From: Helicobacter felis ATCC 49179
GTDB lineage: Bacteria; Campylobacterota; Campylobacteria; Campylobacterales; Helicobacteraceae
DNA length: 64,000 nucleotides
Direction of reading: 5' to 3'
Assembly (NCBI RefSeq): GCF_000200595.1
Contig: NC_014810.2
Location: 62,001-126,000 of the forward strand
In this document: piece after piece, positions 18,638-28,058 of the stretch
How positions within the stretch are numbered: the first letter of the stretch is position 1
How the letters are laid out: each line of letters opens with the position of its first letter
Translations under genes and position numbers: made by a program
Notes under the pieces: model-generated
Database searches by the model: none
What the model saw: only the letters and a program-made list of their open reading frames with translations
Told to the model about the DNA's origin: nothing

Positions 18638-19706
18638 TCGTGCTTTAGCCTTGGATAGGGAGTTAATCAACCGGCGTTCCACGCGTAATTTTTATATTTC
18701 CCTACTTATTTCTTGTCTCTTACACCTTTTAATTTGGTTGTTGGTTGATTATGGGCACAAGCTTTTTCAAAAACCCAAACTTGTGAAGCTCAATCCGAGC
18801 AATCTCTTAGTGCTCAAAAGAGGGCGATCGCTAGACCCCACCAAACACACACAAGGCGCGCTCAAACCCTCAAGAGCAGCCCCCCTTACAAACCCCAACT
18901 CTAGTCCAGAAAGGCGCGTTGTGCGCAGGGAACGGCATAGATCAAGACCACATCACCATAGAGAGAGGCATCAGATTGAGCGGCCTCGCCCTGAACCTGT
19001 GGAAAGGCATGTGGAACGCCCACGCCCTGAACCCAAACCAATACCAACCCCACACCACCAAGAAGTCGCACAAGATGGTCATAAAGCCCTTAAAAAAGTC
19101 GAACAAGCTCCTCATAAACCAAACCCTCCTGCTCCAGCCCCCCAAGTTCCTAAACCCGAACCCAAACCCGCTCCCCACACTCCAGCACCTGTAGCCTCTA
19201 AACCAAAACATAGACCCCTCTCCACTGCCAAACCCGCCCAAGATGATTTTAACCCCAACAATCTTTCTTTCTTGCCCTCTGAGCAAACTCCGCCCCCAGT
19301 GCCACAACAAAATGCCCGCGCTACGCGTAGCTATGAACATGATAAAGGTTTAGATAGCCAAACGCGTAAAGATATTGATGATCTCTACGGGGAGGAATTT
19401 GGAGATTTAGGCACAGCGGAAAAAGATTTCATTAAAAGCAATTTGAGCGAAATTGGGCGCATTACCCAAAAATACCTTGAGTATCCCAGTGCGGCCGGGT
19501 ATCTAGGACAAGATGGTATCGATGCGGTGGAGTTTTACCTCCACCCCAATGGCGACATCACCGGTTTAAAGATCATCATGCCCTCCGGGTATAAACTTTT
19601 GGATGACAACACCATTAAGACCATCACCATTGCCTATAAAGATTACCCGCGCCCCACCACCACCACCCTAATTCGTATCCGCGTGCGCTACTTTATCTAC
19701 AGATGA
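18630..19706 (+). CDS. TonB-like energy-transducing protein
   Basis: 358 aa: a cytoplasmic N-tail, one membrane helix (about 21-40, FYISLLISCLLHLLIWLLVD), a long Pro/Lys/Arg/His-rich periplasmic spacer (about 60-200; repeats such as RPRPEPVERHVERPRPEPKP) and a C-terminal domain (about 250-358; LEYPSAAGYLGQDGIDAVEF, LHPNGDITGLKIIMPSGYKL) matching TonB_C, which drives outer membrane receptors. The start is GTG, 8 bases inside fliO. No exbB/exbD lies adjacent, so it must use a motor encoded elsewhere. H. pylori has a TonB-like gene in the same place. Confidence 0.85.
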   Translation: MSNRALALDRELINRRSTRNFYISLLISCLLHLLIWLLVDYGHKLFQKPKLVKLNPSNLLVLKRGRSLDPTKHTQGALKPSRAAPLTNPNSSPERRVVRRERHRSRPHHHRERHQIERPRPEPVERHVERPRPEPKPIPTPHHQEVAQDGHKALKKVEQAPHKPNPPAPAPQVPKPEPKPAPHTPAPVASKPKHRPLSTAKPAQDDFNPNNLSFLPSEQTPPPVPQQNARATRSYEHDKGLDSQTRKDIDDLYGEEFGDLGTAEKDFIKSNLSEIGRITQKYLEYPSAAGYLGQDGIDAVEFYLHPNGDITGLKIIMPSGYKLLDDNTIKTITIAYKDYPRPTTTTLIRIRVRYFIYR

Positions 19707-20701
19707 TCACGCTACACAACCCCCTAGACATGCATTTGCACCTTAGAGAGGGGGATTTGCTCAAACAGGTATTGCCCTTTAGTGCCAAATGCTTTAGCGG
19801 TGCTGTGGTGATGCCCAACCTCACAACTCCTATCACAAATACTACCTTAGCCCTAGAATATGCCCAAGAAATTCAAGGTCTAAGCCACAATTTTACCCCC
19901 TTTGTTGCCCTCTATTTACAAGAGAGTTTGAGCGAAAACGAATTAAAAAAAGCGCATGCGCATGGTTTATTTTTGCTAAAACTTTACCCCAAAAACGCCA
20001 CCACAAATTCCTCTAGCGGTGTAGCAAATATCCTAAGCCCCTCGATGTTAAAAATTCTTAGCATCGCTGAGGAATTGGGTTTTATTCTCTGCGTGCACGC
20101 CGAGAGTGGCGGGTTTGTGCTAGAGCGCGAAGTGGAGTTTCATCCCATTTTGCACACCTTAGCCAAGCGTTTTCCCAGACTCACCATCATTTTAGAACAC
20201 ATGAGCGATGCGCGCAGTAGAGCACTTTTAGACACATATCCCAATCTTTATGCAACCTTAACTTTGCAACATATCAGCTACAGCCTTGATGATCTTGTAG
20301 GGGGCGCGCTCAATCCTCATCTCTTTTGCAAACCTCTTTTAAAAACTCCCCATGACCAAGCCACACTTTTAGACCTCGCTTTAAAGGCGCACCCTAAAGT
20401 GTGTTTTGGATCGGATAGCGCGCCCCATTCTATAGAGAATAAACATGCATGCGCTTGTGCGGCAGGGGTTTTTAGCGCCCCCATTTTGCTTGAAGCCCTC
20501 ACAACCCTCTTTGATGCGCACCATGCCCTAGATAAACTCCAAGCTTTTATTAGCGATAACGCCTTGCGTATCTATAACTTACCCAAGCGTGTAACTTTGC
20601 CTCAAAAATCCATCACTCTTAGCAAAATTCCCACTTCCGCCCCACAAATCCCCGAACTCCTCGTGCCTCATTTTCCCCTCAAATGGCGCGTTGATGCGTA
20701 G
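19703..20701 (+). CDS. pyrC: dihydroorotase
   Basis: Closes carbamoyl-aspartate to dihydroorotate in pyrimidine synthesis. The type II signature is present: DMHLHLREGDLL (10-21, with metal ligands His11 and His13), FLLKLYPKNATTNS (the Lys is carboxylated in the family), CVHAESG, ILEHMSDARS and CFGSDSAPHSIENK. At 332 aa it is of family length. ATGA overlap with the TonB-like gene and an 8-base overlap with the following gene show continuing translational coupling. Confidence 0.95.
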   Translation: MITLHNPLDMHLHLREGDLLKQVLPFSAKCFSGAVVMPNLTTPITNTTLALEYAQEIQGLSHNFTPFVALYLQESLSENELKKAHAHGLFLLKLYPKNATTNSSSGVANILSPSMLKILSIAEELGFILCVHAESGGFVLEREVEFHPILHTLAKRFPRLTIILEHMSDARSRALLDTYPNLYATLTLQHISYSLDDLVGGALNPHLFCKPLLKTPHDQATLLDLALKAHPKVCFGSDSAPHSIENKHACACAAGVFSAPILLEALTTLFDAHHALDKLQAFISDNALRIYNLPKRVTLPQKSITLSKIPTSAPQIPELLVPHFPLKWRVDA

Positions 20702-21770
20702 TGCCTTTCTTGCCCTTTTTTTAATCTGTCTGTTTGCTTTGCCCGGTTTTGCCCACCCACTTGATCTTTTTAAAAAACAGCCCATCCCACCCCCCCCTGT
20801 GCAAAGCGTGCATTCTGCAAATTTGGGCGCGCTCCCCAGTGGGCATTTATTGGTGGTGTATTTTGGAGGAAGCGAAGAGGGTCTACCTGATGTGTGTATT
20901 TATGGCAATCTTTACGACCCAAAAACCAAAGTTTGGAGTCCAGCCTTTAAACTTCTTTCGCCCACGCAGTTGAGCACGCTTTCAAAATCTTATATCGAAA
21001 CACTAGGAAACCCAGTTTTGGCTATCCTCGATCATAAAGTCTATCTTTTTGTGGTAGGGGTAAGTCTAGGAGGGTGGGCGACTTCTAGGATTTACACCCT
21101 GCAAGCCGATCTCCCTTCTCTTTTAACCCAAAAACCCCATCTGCATTTTATCTCCACCCTCTCTTTAAGCCCCCTGCTCAATATTAGCCATCTTGTGCGC
21201 AATGCTCCACTGCCTACAGAGGACGGGGGGTTTATTCTGCCCATCTATCACGAATTAGCCACAAAATTTCCCCTCTTGCTCAAATTTGACTCTAAGGCGC
21301 GTTTACAAAGAGTGATCAAGCCCAATCATCTAACCTCCCAACTCCAACCTACTCTAGTCCCCTACCAACAATGCGCACTGATGGCTTTTAGAAGCTCTAA
21401 AGACACTCATCTCTACACCCAAACTTGCAAAGACCTATTGCATTGGAATCCTCCCATTCCTAGCAATCTGCACAATTATGACGATGCGCTCGCCCTCTTC
21501 AACGCCAATCATGAGACTTACCTTGTTTATAATGCCCCACTCCCTAATGCCTCCTCTAGCCGTAGCTCTTTGCGTCTTGCACGCTTTGCTCCCACTTCTA
21601 AGAGATCAAGCTATTTTGATCCCCTTGCTATCTTGGATCAAAGTTTAGAGGGCGAGGTGAGTTATCCTAGCGTGCTTGTCCTGCAAGATACAATTCATCT
21701 TGTCTACACCAGGCACAGGCGCACAATCATGCACCTTACCCTCAATCAAGCCTTGCTCAAAGCGCTCTAG
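20694..21770 (+). CDS. secreted sialidase-fold (BNR-type) protein
   Basis: 358 aa with a clear signal peptide (MRSAFLALFLICLFALPGFA). The mature part follows the course of the six-bladed sialidase/exo-alpha-sialidase superfamily: VHSANLGALPSGHLLVVYFG, GGSEEGLPDVCIYGNLYD, a central domain, and a late blade VSYPSVLVLQDTIHLVYTRH. Canonical catalytic Arg triads and Asp boxes cannot be confirmed, so enzyme activity is uncertain. The ATG at 20694 is preferred to the TTG one codon earlier. It sits between pyrC and a membrane protein gene, as in H. pylori. Confidence 0.65.
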   Translation: MRSAFLALFLICLFALPGFAHPLDLFKKQPIPPPPVQSVHSANLGALPSGHLLVVYFGGSEEGLPDVCIYGNLYDPKTKVWSPAFKLLSPTQLSTLSKSYIETLGNPVLAILDHKVYLFVVGVSLGGWATSRIYTLQADLPSLLTQKPHLHFISTLSLSPLLNISHLVRNAPLPTEDGGFILPIYHELATKFPLLLKFDSKARLQRVIKPNHLTSQLQPTLVPYQQCALMAFRSSKDTHLYTQTCKDLLHWNPPIPSNLHNYDDALALFNANHETYLVYNAPLPNASSSRSSLRLARFAPTSKRSSYFDPLAILDQSLEGEVSYPSVLVLQDTIHLVYTRHRRTIMHLTLNQALLKAL

Positions 21771-22300
21771 TGGATTTACTGCCCCCTTATTTGGTATTGA
21801 CCTTTGTCTTTGGGGCTTGCGTGTGGGTGAAAGCGCGCCGATACGCCCTCTTTCAAGCCTTGCTAGTGGGTGGGCTCTTGCTTTGGAAAATCCCGTTTTT
21901 GCGCCTTTTGAATGGAAGCGATCTTAATTTAGCGATGTTGCTTATAGGGTTTTTTGGACCTTTGAGTCTGCTAACTCTATTGCTCACACTTTGGGCATGT
22001 TTGGCAAAACAACTTCACCTAGACCCCCTGCCCCCCTCAAGCGCGCGTTTTTTAGCCCTCTTTGGATTGCTTGTCTTTTTAAACACTTTGGGTATCTTGC
22101 CCCTAGATTTTATTTACACTTCCCCCTTAACTCTTGGCTTTTGGGCCCTGCTAGCCTTTTATGTCCATAAAATCCTAGGCACGCTCTTTGTCCTAATTCT
22201 AATCTTTAACTTTATACACCCTAGCGCTCTGCCCTATAATCTCTATATGGACGCTTATCTTTGGCTCGTTGCTCTGTGGTGTAGCCGCCCTAAGATTTGA
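21770..22300 (+). CDS. hypothetical polytopic membrane protein
   Basis: 176 aa with four to five hydrophobic helices and few charged residues; Leu- and Phe-rich. Starts with GTG overlapping the previous TAG (TAGTG). It ends 11 bases into the convergent VirB11-type gene. No family recognised. It may act with the secreted sialidase-fold protein, judged only by coupling. Confidence 0.65.
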   Translation: MDLLPPYLVLTFVFGACVWVKARRYALFQALLVGGLLLWKIPFLRLLNGSDLNLAMLLIGFFGPLSLLTLLLTLWACLAKQLHLDPLPPSSARFLALFGLLVFLNTLGILPLDFIYTSPLTLGFWALLAFYVHKILGTLFVLILIFNFIHPSALPYNLYMDAYLWLVALWCSRPKI

Positions 22301-23189
22301 TAATAGTTTGGATTGCATGGGTGTTATTTTCTCTGTGCACATGGATAAGAATATTGATCGCGCTTTTGAAAAACCTCTCCACCACCTCGAAGGGCAGAGA
22401 GGAGCGCGCGCCCATCTCAAGGTTAAGCGCGATAGCCTCTAGCACATCCTCAACACTATTAGCATGCAAGGTTGTGAGCATTCCTCTATGCCCTGTGTTG
22501 CCAAAACGCAAAAATAAAAGCGTGTTGCGGGTGTCTATTTCTCCTACCATGAGGCGATCGGGGCGCATGCGCACCGCCATATTGAGCGCGTCCGTGTAGC
22601 TAAGATTCTCTTCATTCTTGCTCACTAGCAAACCCACTGCATTTTTAAAGCGATCCAAATGGAGCTCTTGACTATCCTCCACACTCACCACCCGCGTTTG
22701 CTCAGGGATACACGCCAAAAGCGCGTTAAGAAGACTTGTTTTACCACTAGCCGTCCCCCCGCTAATTAAAATATTCTGCCCGCTTTGCACCATTTCTTTT
22801 AAATCTTGGTGGGTGTATCCACAAGGCATTTTAAAAGCCTCTAAAGGAAAAATCTGCGCGCTGGGCACGCGGATATTCAAGGCGATTTGGTTGTTAGTTG
22901 TGATACTAAAATGACTTACACTCACACGACAACGCGTAGCGGGCAGGGAGGCGTGCAAGGTGGGGTGCGCGTCATCAAAATGCAGGCGGTAGTAAGTGGC
23001 AAGTTGCTCACAAAAACGCAGTAAAAACGCCTTGTCTAAGACCTCATCGTGCACACAAGCGCGCCTACCATCTAAATAATAAAGCCAAATTTCTTTTTCT
23101 TGATTGCTGAGTAATTCGCTAATCCCCCTCTCTAAATAGGGCTTAAAAACCTCTATTTGGGCTTGTAAAACCCTATGCGTGGCTAACAT
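22290..23189 (-). CDS. VirB11/CpaF-type secretion ATPase
   Basis: Hexameric ATPase of the type II/IV secretion superfamily, 299 aa. Visible are Walker A GGTASGKT (144-151), the Asp box SVEDSQELHL (about 169-178), Walker B RPDRLMVGEI and the His box GNTGHRGMLTTLHANSVED. H. pylori has such an orphan gene in addition to the cag ATPase, and no other secretion gene is adjacent here. It overlaps kdsB by 7 bases, so it belongs to the minus-strand operon from htpG. The role could be DNA uptake or transfer, but this cannot be told from sequence. Confidence 0.88.
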   Translation of the reverse strand: MLATHRVLQAQIEVFKPYLERGISELLSNQEKEIWLYYLDGRRACVHDEVLDKAFLLRFCEQLATYYRLHFDDAHPTLHASLPATRCRVSVSHFSITTNNQIALNIRVPSAQIFPLEAFKMPCGYTHQDLKEMVQSGQNILISGGTASGKTSLLNALLACIPEQTRVVSVEDSQELHLDRFKNAVGLLVSKNEENLSYTDALNMAVRMRPDRLMVGEIDTRNTLLFLRFGNTGHRGMLTTLHANSVEDVLEAIALNLEMGARSSLPFEVVERFFKSAINILIHVHRENNTHAIQTIIKS

Positions 23190-23878
23190 CGCTTTAAAGC
23201 TAGGGCTAAATCCTCTGGGGTGTCTATGCCGATGCTAGAGGTCTCTACTAAACTTGTCCCAATGGGCTTATGGTGGTAGAGTGCGCGTAATTGTTCTAGT
23301 TTTTCGATCTCCTCTAGGGGGCTTTTAGGCAGGGCGCAAAACTCTAGCAAGGTAGCGGCCTGAAAACCATAAATACCAATATGTCCATAAAGAGTCCGCC
23401 CTATTTGATCGCGATCACAAGGGATAATAGAGCGAGAAAAATAGAGCGCGTGTTTTTTCCCAAGCACCACCTTTACCACCGCATTAGAGCGCGCTTCTTC
23501 CTCAGAGATCACTTTAATACAGGTGTGTATAAATTCCGTGCTTTGCGCCTCATCAAGCAAGAGGGCGATGATTTCAGGTTCTAAAAAAGGCTCATCGGCT
23601 TGGAGATTAAGCACGGGAGTGTGTAGAGGTAGTTTAAGGATTTGGCAGGCTTGGGCACAACGATCTGTGCCACTGGGGTGGTTAGGGTCTGTGAGCACGG
23701 CTTTTAGACCAAAATCTGTGCATAAATTTACAAGCTCTTGTTCAGCGCACGCTACCACGACTTCATCGACAGCTTGGGCGTTGCGCGCCGTGCGCACCAC
23801 CATAGGCAAACCCCCAGTATCTGCTAATAATTTTCTTGGAAAACGCGTAGAAGCCAATCTTGCTGGAATTAAAATCAT
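23183..23878 (-). CDS. kdsB: CMP-KDO synthetase
   Basis: Activates 3-deoxy-manno-octulosonate with CTP for LPS inner core synthesis in the cytosol. 231 aa with the nucleotidyltransferase start ILIPARLASTRFPRKLLADT (residues 2-21), HPSGTDRCAQAC, LNLQADEPFLEPEI and SIGIDTPEDLALAL at the end. All positions are those of KdsB. 9 bases separate it from the upstream methyltransferase gene. Confidence 0.95.
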   Translation of the reverse strand: MILIPARLASTRFPRKLLADTGGLPMVVRTARNAQAVDEVVVACAEQELVNLCTDFGLKAVLTDPNHPSGTDRCAQACQILKLPLHTPVLNLQADEPFLEPEIIALLLDEAQSTEFIHTCIKVISEEEARSNAVVKVVLGKKHALYFSRSIIPCDRDQIGRTLYGHIGIYGFQAATLLEFCALPKSPLEEIEKLEQLRALYHHKPIGTSLVETSSIGIDTPEDLALALKRC

Positions 23879-23887
23879 ATCAAGCCT

Positions 23888-24871
23888 TTAGGTTGTTGTA
23901 AAACTCGCGCTAATGAGAGCTTTAAAGCGTTCCCCGAGCGCGCTAGGGTCTAAAAGCGCGCGCGCTTTAAAGGCCTCTTTTTGGTAAGTAGAAAAAGGCA
24001 TGTGCGCCCCAAAGAGTTCTAATAATTGGGGCAATCCCATGCGCACTAGGGCAAGACTCTGTGTGCCATAAAATAGAGTGTGTGCGCCCTGCTGGTTGAT
24101 TAAGGATTCTAATCGCTGAAAATCCACATCGTAAGTGAGATCAATTTTTTGATAAAGCTCGTTGAGATTGCTTAAAATCTCCTCAAAATCAAAAACGCGG
24201 TGTTGAAAATACCCGCGCAAATCAATCGCATCACGAGCTCCATACTGCCCATAATCAAAGCTGACTAACACCCATGCCTTAGTTTTTTCTAGGGCATTTA
24301 GCAAAGCAGAGATACAGGCCTCCCAATGTGGCATGCAACCCTCTTGGGTGTAAGAAGCTTCATGCCAAAAGGGTTTAAAGTGGGCATCTACAAAGAGTTG
24401 TGCGCCCGGGCGCACCAGCTCGCATGGAAAACTATCCCAAAGTTCGTTATTGTAAATAAACACGCTCTGTGTGGGGGGGATGTTCAAATCTAGGGGGCTA
24501 GCCACACAGCGTAAGTTGCTTCCCATTTGTGCGAGCCGTTTTTGTTGCAGTGTCCTTAATTCCTCTAAAGGCTCTACACTCACAAACTCCACTTGTTCTA
24601 AAACACCTTGACTCAAAGCCCGCAAGAAAGAAAGCACATCGCCTAGCAATTCCCCCCCATGCGCGCCCATCTCTACCACGCTTAAAGGTAAAGTTAGCAA
24701 CCCTTTTTCTAGCAAACCTAACAGATAAAAAGCTAGAGTGCCCCCAAAAAACTTACTCGCGCTCACAGAGGTGTAAAAATCTCCTTGAGTGCCAATGCGC
24801 GCTTTTTTGTAGTAACCTCCATCTCCATAAAGCCATGCATGCATCAAATCGCTAAAAGGGCGGGACATCAA
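23888..24871 (-). CDS. NDUFAF7/MidA-family SAM-dependent methyltransferase
   Basis: 327 aa. The N-terminal DLMHAWLYGDGGYYKKARIG and TQGDFYTSVSASKFFGGTLA are the signature of the DUF185 family whose eukaryotic member methylates an arginine of complex I. VVEMGAHGGELLGDVL is the S-adenosylmethionine-binding glycine loop, and FIYNNELWDSFPCELV follows the family pattern ANExxDAxP. The bacterial substrate is unknown. The start may be either of two adjacent ATGs (24871 or 24868). Confidence 0.85.
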   Translation of the reverse strand: MMSRPFSDLMHAWLYGDGGYYKKARIGTQGDFYTSVSASKFFGGTLAFYLLGLLEKGLLTLPLSVVEMGAHGGELLGDVLSFLRALSQGVLEQVEFVSVEPLEELRTLQQKRLAQMGSNLRCVASPLDLNIPPTQSVFIYNNELWDSFPCELVRPGAQLFVDAHFKPFWHEASYTQEGCMPHWEACISALLNALEKTKAWVLVSFDYGQYGARDAIDLRGYFQHRVFDFEEILSNLNELYQKIDLTYDVDFQRLESLINQQGAHTLFYGTQSLALVRMGLPQLLELFGAHMPFSTYQKEAFKARALLDPSALGERFKALISASFTTT

Positions 24872-24876
24872 GCCTC

Positions 24877-25485
24877 TTAGGGGGCAAAAATACGCTGGTA
24901 ATCCACACGGAAGCCTCGTAATAAATCTTTAGCCTGATGGCTTTTGAGCCAATGATAGAAAACCTCCCCGCGCGTATTTTTGCAAGGTTGAGTCCAAAAA
25001 TAACCCACATAGATTTTATAAAGCAAGGGTGGGAAGGGATGTTTAGAACGCTCTTTGAGGTATAAGCGTGCAGGAATGAGTAGAAGGTCCGTAGATTTAT
25101 AGGGTTCTAAAGCGCGCATGGGTTTAAGATAGGGGGCTAGAGCAGGATTATACAAAGCGCGCGCGAGGGCTTGAGGACTAGAGGCATGGAGACGGGTTTT
25201 CCATGCACTCAGTCCTAGCACAAACCACAATTCTTTAAAAACCCGCCTGCCGGTGAGTTTGGCAGTTTGCAAGGCAGACTTAGAGAGCAAAAGCCCATCC
25301 AAATGACAAAGACGCTTAAAAGGGGGGGGTTGCCACTTGAGCGTGTCATGGGGTCTATCTTGAGCAAAGCCACTTTTTAATAAGTCTAAAAAACCCTCGT
25401 GATTGCCTAGATCGCTCCCAATTTGAAGAGTTTGTGCCCCCATAGACACAAGGGCGCACAAAAAGAGGGTAAAAAAGCGCATCAA
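24877..25485 (-). CDS. exported hypothetical protein
   Basis: 202 aa with a signal peptide (MMRFFTLFLCALVSMGAQT). The mature part is basic, with aromatic patches (YKIYVGYFWTQPCKNTRGEV) and two cysteines. It has a hypothetical counterpart next to htpG in H. pylori. It overlaps the htpG stop by 4 bases and precedes the methyltransferase gene by 5 bases, so it is co-transcribed. Function unknown. Confidence 0.65.
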   Translation of the reverse strand: MMRFFTLFLCALVSMGAQTLQIGSDLGNHEGFLDLLKSGFAQDRPHDTLKWQPPPFKRLCHLDGLLLSKSALQTAKLTGRRVFKELWFVLGLSAWKTRLHASSPQALARALYNPALAPYLKPMRALEPYKSTDLLLIPARLYLKERSKHPFPPLLYKIYVGYFWTQPCKNTRGEVFYHWLKSHQAKDLLRGFRVDYQRIFAP

Positions 25486-27344
25486 AGGGCGCGCGCGATG
25501 GTGTTATGGAGTCTTTGGTTGAAGTCTTTAGCGTTCTTGAGTGCACCACTCTCCAGCAAGCACGCGCTCTCAAAGAGTAGATGCGCCACATCTGAGAGTA
25601 TAGATTTATCCTCGATGTTTTTGAGTTTTTGCACAATGGTGTGGTTGATATTGAGCTCTAGGGTTTTGGGTTTTGGAGCGACCTCTTGACCCATTTGGCG
25701 CATTAAATTTTCCATCATCGCATTTTGCGCATCGCCCACCAAAGCGACCACAGAGTTTAAATCCTTAGAGAGGGCGACATCCTTGATCTCATCTTTAAGG
25801 GCTTCTTTAAAAGCCACCACAACAGGGTTAAACTCTTGTTTTTCCGCCTCGCTCACTTCCTCTAATTCTAACTCTTTAAGTGTCTCAGCGGCGCGCGCGT
25901 CTTTAAGAGGGGTTTTATCATATTCGTTCACACCCGGAATGACAAAAGAGTCGACCTCATCGCCCATTAAAAGCACTTCTAAGCCTTTTTGAGCGTATTT
26001 TTCCAAAAGAGGGGCGGCTTTGAGTAAATCTAAATTTTCTCCAATCATGTAATAGATACTCTTTTGTGTTTCGGGCATGCGCTCTTTATATTCTTTGAGA
26101 GAAGAAAAATCCTCGCCCTTAGAGGTAGCAAAACGCAAGAGGTCTAAGATTTTATCCTTATTCTCAAAATCGCTATGCAAGCCCTCTTTGAGCACTTTGC
26201 CAAATTGTTCATAGAATTTTTTGTAGGTTGGTGTGTCTTGAGCCAGAGTGGCGATTTCGCCTAAAATCTTTTTGGTGGACGCGCTCTTGATAGTGGCTAG
26301 GATTTTTGTTTGTTGCAAAATCTCACGGCTCACATTCAAGGGCAAATCCTCGCTATCGATGATCCCACGCACAAAGCGCAAGTATTGGGGTAATAATTCT
26401 TTATCATTGTCGGTAATAAAAACCCGCTTGACATAGAGCTTCACCCCAGACTGGTAATCTACGCGGAATAAATCAAAGGGGGCTGTGGCGGGAATGTAAA
26501 AGAGAGTGGAGTATTCTAAACTGCCCTCAACTTTGGTGTGAATCCACTTCAAGGGCGCGCTATTATCATGGGCAAAGCTCTTATAAAACTCTTCATAATC
26601 CTCATCTTTGAGCTCTTTTTTATTGACGCGCCAAATGGCTTTCGCGCTGTTAATTTGGCTGTGTTTTTCTTCTGTAACTTCTTTTTGCGCCTCGCCCTCG
26701 CCCTCTGTTTTGCTCTCTGTGTAATTTAAAAAGATGGGAAAAGGGATATGCTCAGAGTATTTTTTTACAATATTCTCAATCTCCCAGCGGCTAGCAAAAC
26801 GGCTCTCCTCCTCTTTGAGATACACAGTGATCTCTGTGCCAAAGTTTTCCTTAACACAGGGACTAATTTCATAAGAGCCCTTGCCATCGCTCACCCACGC
26901 AAAAGCCTGATCGCTCAAGGCTTTCTTGCTCTGCACCACCACCTGATGCGCAACCATAAAACTAGAATAAAACCCCACCCCAAATTGTCCAATCAAGCTG
27001 CTATCTTTTTTCTGATCCCCGCTTAAGCTAGAGAGAAAACTCTTTGTGCCAGATTTAGCAATCGTGCCCAAATTTGAGATCAATTCTTCTTCTGACATAC
27101 CAATGCCATTATCGCGAATGGTAATACTCTTGGCCTTTTCATCAAAACTCAAATTAATTTGAGGCACAAAATCCAAATGTTTATATTGCTCATCACTCAA
27201 GACAAGAAAATTCAGTTTGTCTAGCGCGTCTGAAGCATTAGAGATCAACTCGCGTAAAAAAATTTCTTTATTGGAATAAAGAGAGTGAATCATCAGATCT
27301 AAAAGTTGATTAATTTCTGTCTGAAAGGCGTGTTTTTGGCCCAT
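25482..27344 (-). CDS. htpG: chaperone HtpG (Hsp90)
   Basis: ATP-dependent cytosolic chaperone, 620 aa. The start at 27344 is set by GGAG and by the conserved opening MGQKHAFQTEINQLLDLMIH; the 41-codon extension is not family-like. N-terminal GHKL ATPase motifs: RELISNASDALDKL, IRDNGIGMSEEELI, IGQFGVGFYSSFMVAH. The middle domain carries ENKDKILDLLRFATSKGED. The C-terminal dimerisation part is present. It heads the leftward operon to the VirB11-type gene and faces purN across a short divergent promoter region. Confidence 0.97.
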   Translation of the reverse strand: MGQKHAFQTEINQLLDLMIHSLYSNKEIFLRELISNASDALDKLNFLVLSDEQYKHLDFVPQINLSFDEKAKSITIRDNGIGMSEEELISNLGTIAKSGTKSFLSSLSGDQKKDSSLIGQFGVGFYSSFMVAHQVVVQSKKALSDQAFAWVSDGKGSYEISPCVKENFGTEITVYLKEEESRFASRWEIENIVKKYSEHIPFPIFLNYTESKTEGEGEAQKEVTEEKHSQINSAKAIWRVNKKELKDEDYEEFYKSFAHDNSAPLKWIHTKVEGSLEYSTLFYIPATAPFDLFRVDYQSGVKLYVKRVFITDNDKELLPQYLRFVRGIIDSEDLPLNVSREILQQTKILATIKSASTKKILGEIATLAQDTPTYKKFYEQFGKVLKEGLHSDFENKDKILDLLRFATSKGEDFSSLKEYKERMPETQKSIYYMIGENLDLLKAAPLLEKYAQKGLEVLLMGDEVDSFVIPGVNEYDKTPLKDARAAETLKELELEEVSEAEKQEFNPVVVAFKEALKDEIKDVALSKDLNSVVALVGDAQNAMMENLMRQMGQEVAPKPKTLELNINHTIVQKLKNIEDKSILSDVAHLLFESACLLESGALKNAKDFNQRLHNTIARAL

Positions 27345-27375
27345 AAAAACTCCAAAATTAAGATATAAGCCCAAG

Positions 27376-27381
27376 ATTATA
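27376..27381 (-). promoter_or_regulatory. -10 box for htpG
   Basis: TATAAT on the minus strand, 32 bases before the htpG start, within the 102-base region shared with purN. Confidence 0.6.
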
Positions 27382-27446
27382 ACACAAAAAGCCATTTTAA
27401 GACACTCAATAGAATATGCTAAAATAGCTAGAAACAAAGGTTTTTT

Positions 27447-28058
27447 GTGTTTCAAGTGGAGTGGCAAAAAAAATTGTCTGCTTTGTTGGAAAAATCAGCC
27501 TGCCTGCATTTAGGCGTTTTATTTAGTGGCAATGGCTCTAACATGCAAAACCTTATTGAGGTTTTTAATGGGCAAAGCTTTTGGCATCCTGCGAGCCAGC
27601 AACATATCGTTTTAAAAGTTAAAATATGCGTGAGTAGTCGCCCTAAGGCTTATGGTATCACTCGTTGCGCTCAATTAAAAATGCCCTGTGTGGTGTGCCA
27701 AGAGGAAGAGAGCTTAATCCAAGCCCTGCGAGGTTGCGATCTCATCTTGCTAGCAGGTTATATGAAAATTTTGAGCGCGCGCTTTGTGCAGAGTTTCCCC
27801 ACTATCAATATCCACCCCTCTTTTTTACCCCACCACAAGGGCAAGGATGCGATTTTAAAGAGCTTTGAGAGCCAAGAGGGCATGGGAGTGAGTGTGCACT
27901 GGGTGGACGCACAAGTTGATCACGGACCTCTTATTCTCCAAGAAACCCTGCAAAGACTGCCTGAGGATTCTTTAGAAGATTTTACTCAAAGAGTGCACGC
28001 CCTAGAGCAACGCCTCTATCCTCAAGCGCTTTTGCAGGCGTTAGGGCTTGAAGCTTGA
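27447..28058 (+). CDS. purN: phosphoribosylglycinamide formyltransferase
   Basis: Transfers a formyl group from 10-formyl-THF to GAR in de novo purine synthesis. 203 aa: LFSGNGSNMQNLIEVF, then INIHPSFLPHHKGKDAI (catalytic Asn-x-His) and VHWVDAQVDHGPLILQE (catalytic Asp). No ACT domain is present, which argues against PurU. The start is GTG at 27447, with AAAGG a short way upstream. It overlaps the antiporter gene by 4 bases (TTGA). Confidence 0.88.
   Translation: MFQVEWQKKLSALLEKSACLHLGVLFSGNGSNMQNLIEVFNGQSFWHPASQQHIVLKVKICVSSRPKAYGITRCAQLKMPCVVCQEEESLIQALRGCDLILLAGYMKILSARFVQSFPTINIHPSFLPHHKGKDAILKSFESQEGMGVSVHWVDAQVDHGPLILQETLQRLPEDSLEDFTQRVHALEQRLYPQALLQALGLEA

Noticed and set aside
18919-19340. 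Open frames on both strands across the TonB-like gene
   Set aside because: They are shadows of the low-complexity proline-rich spacer.
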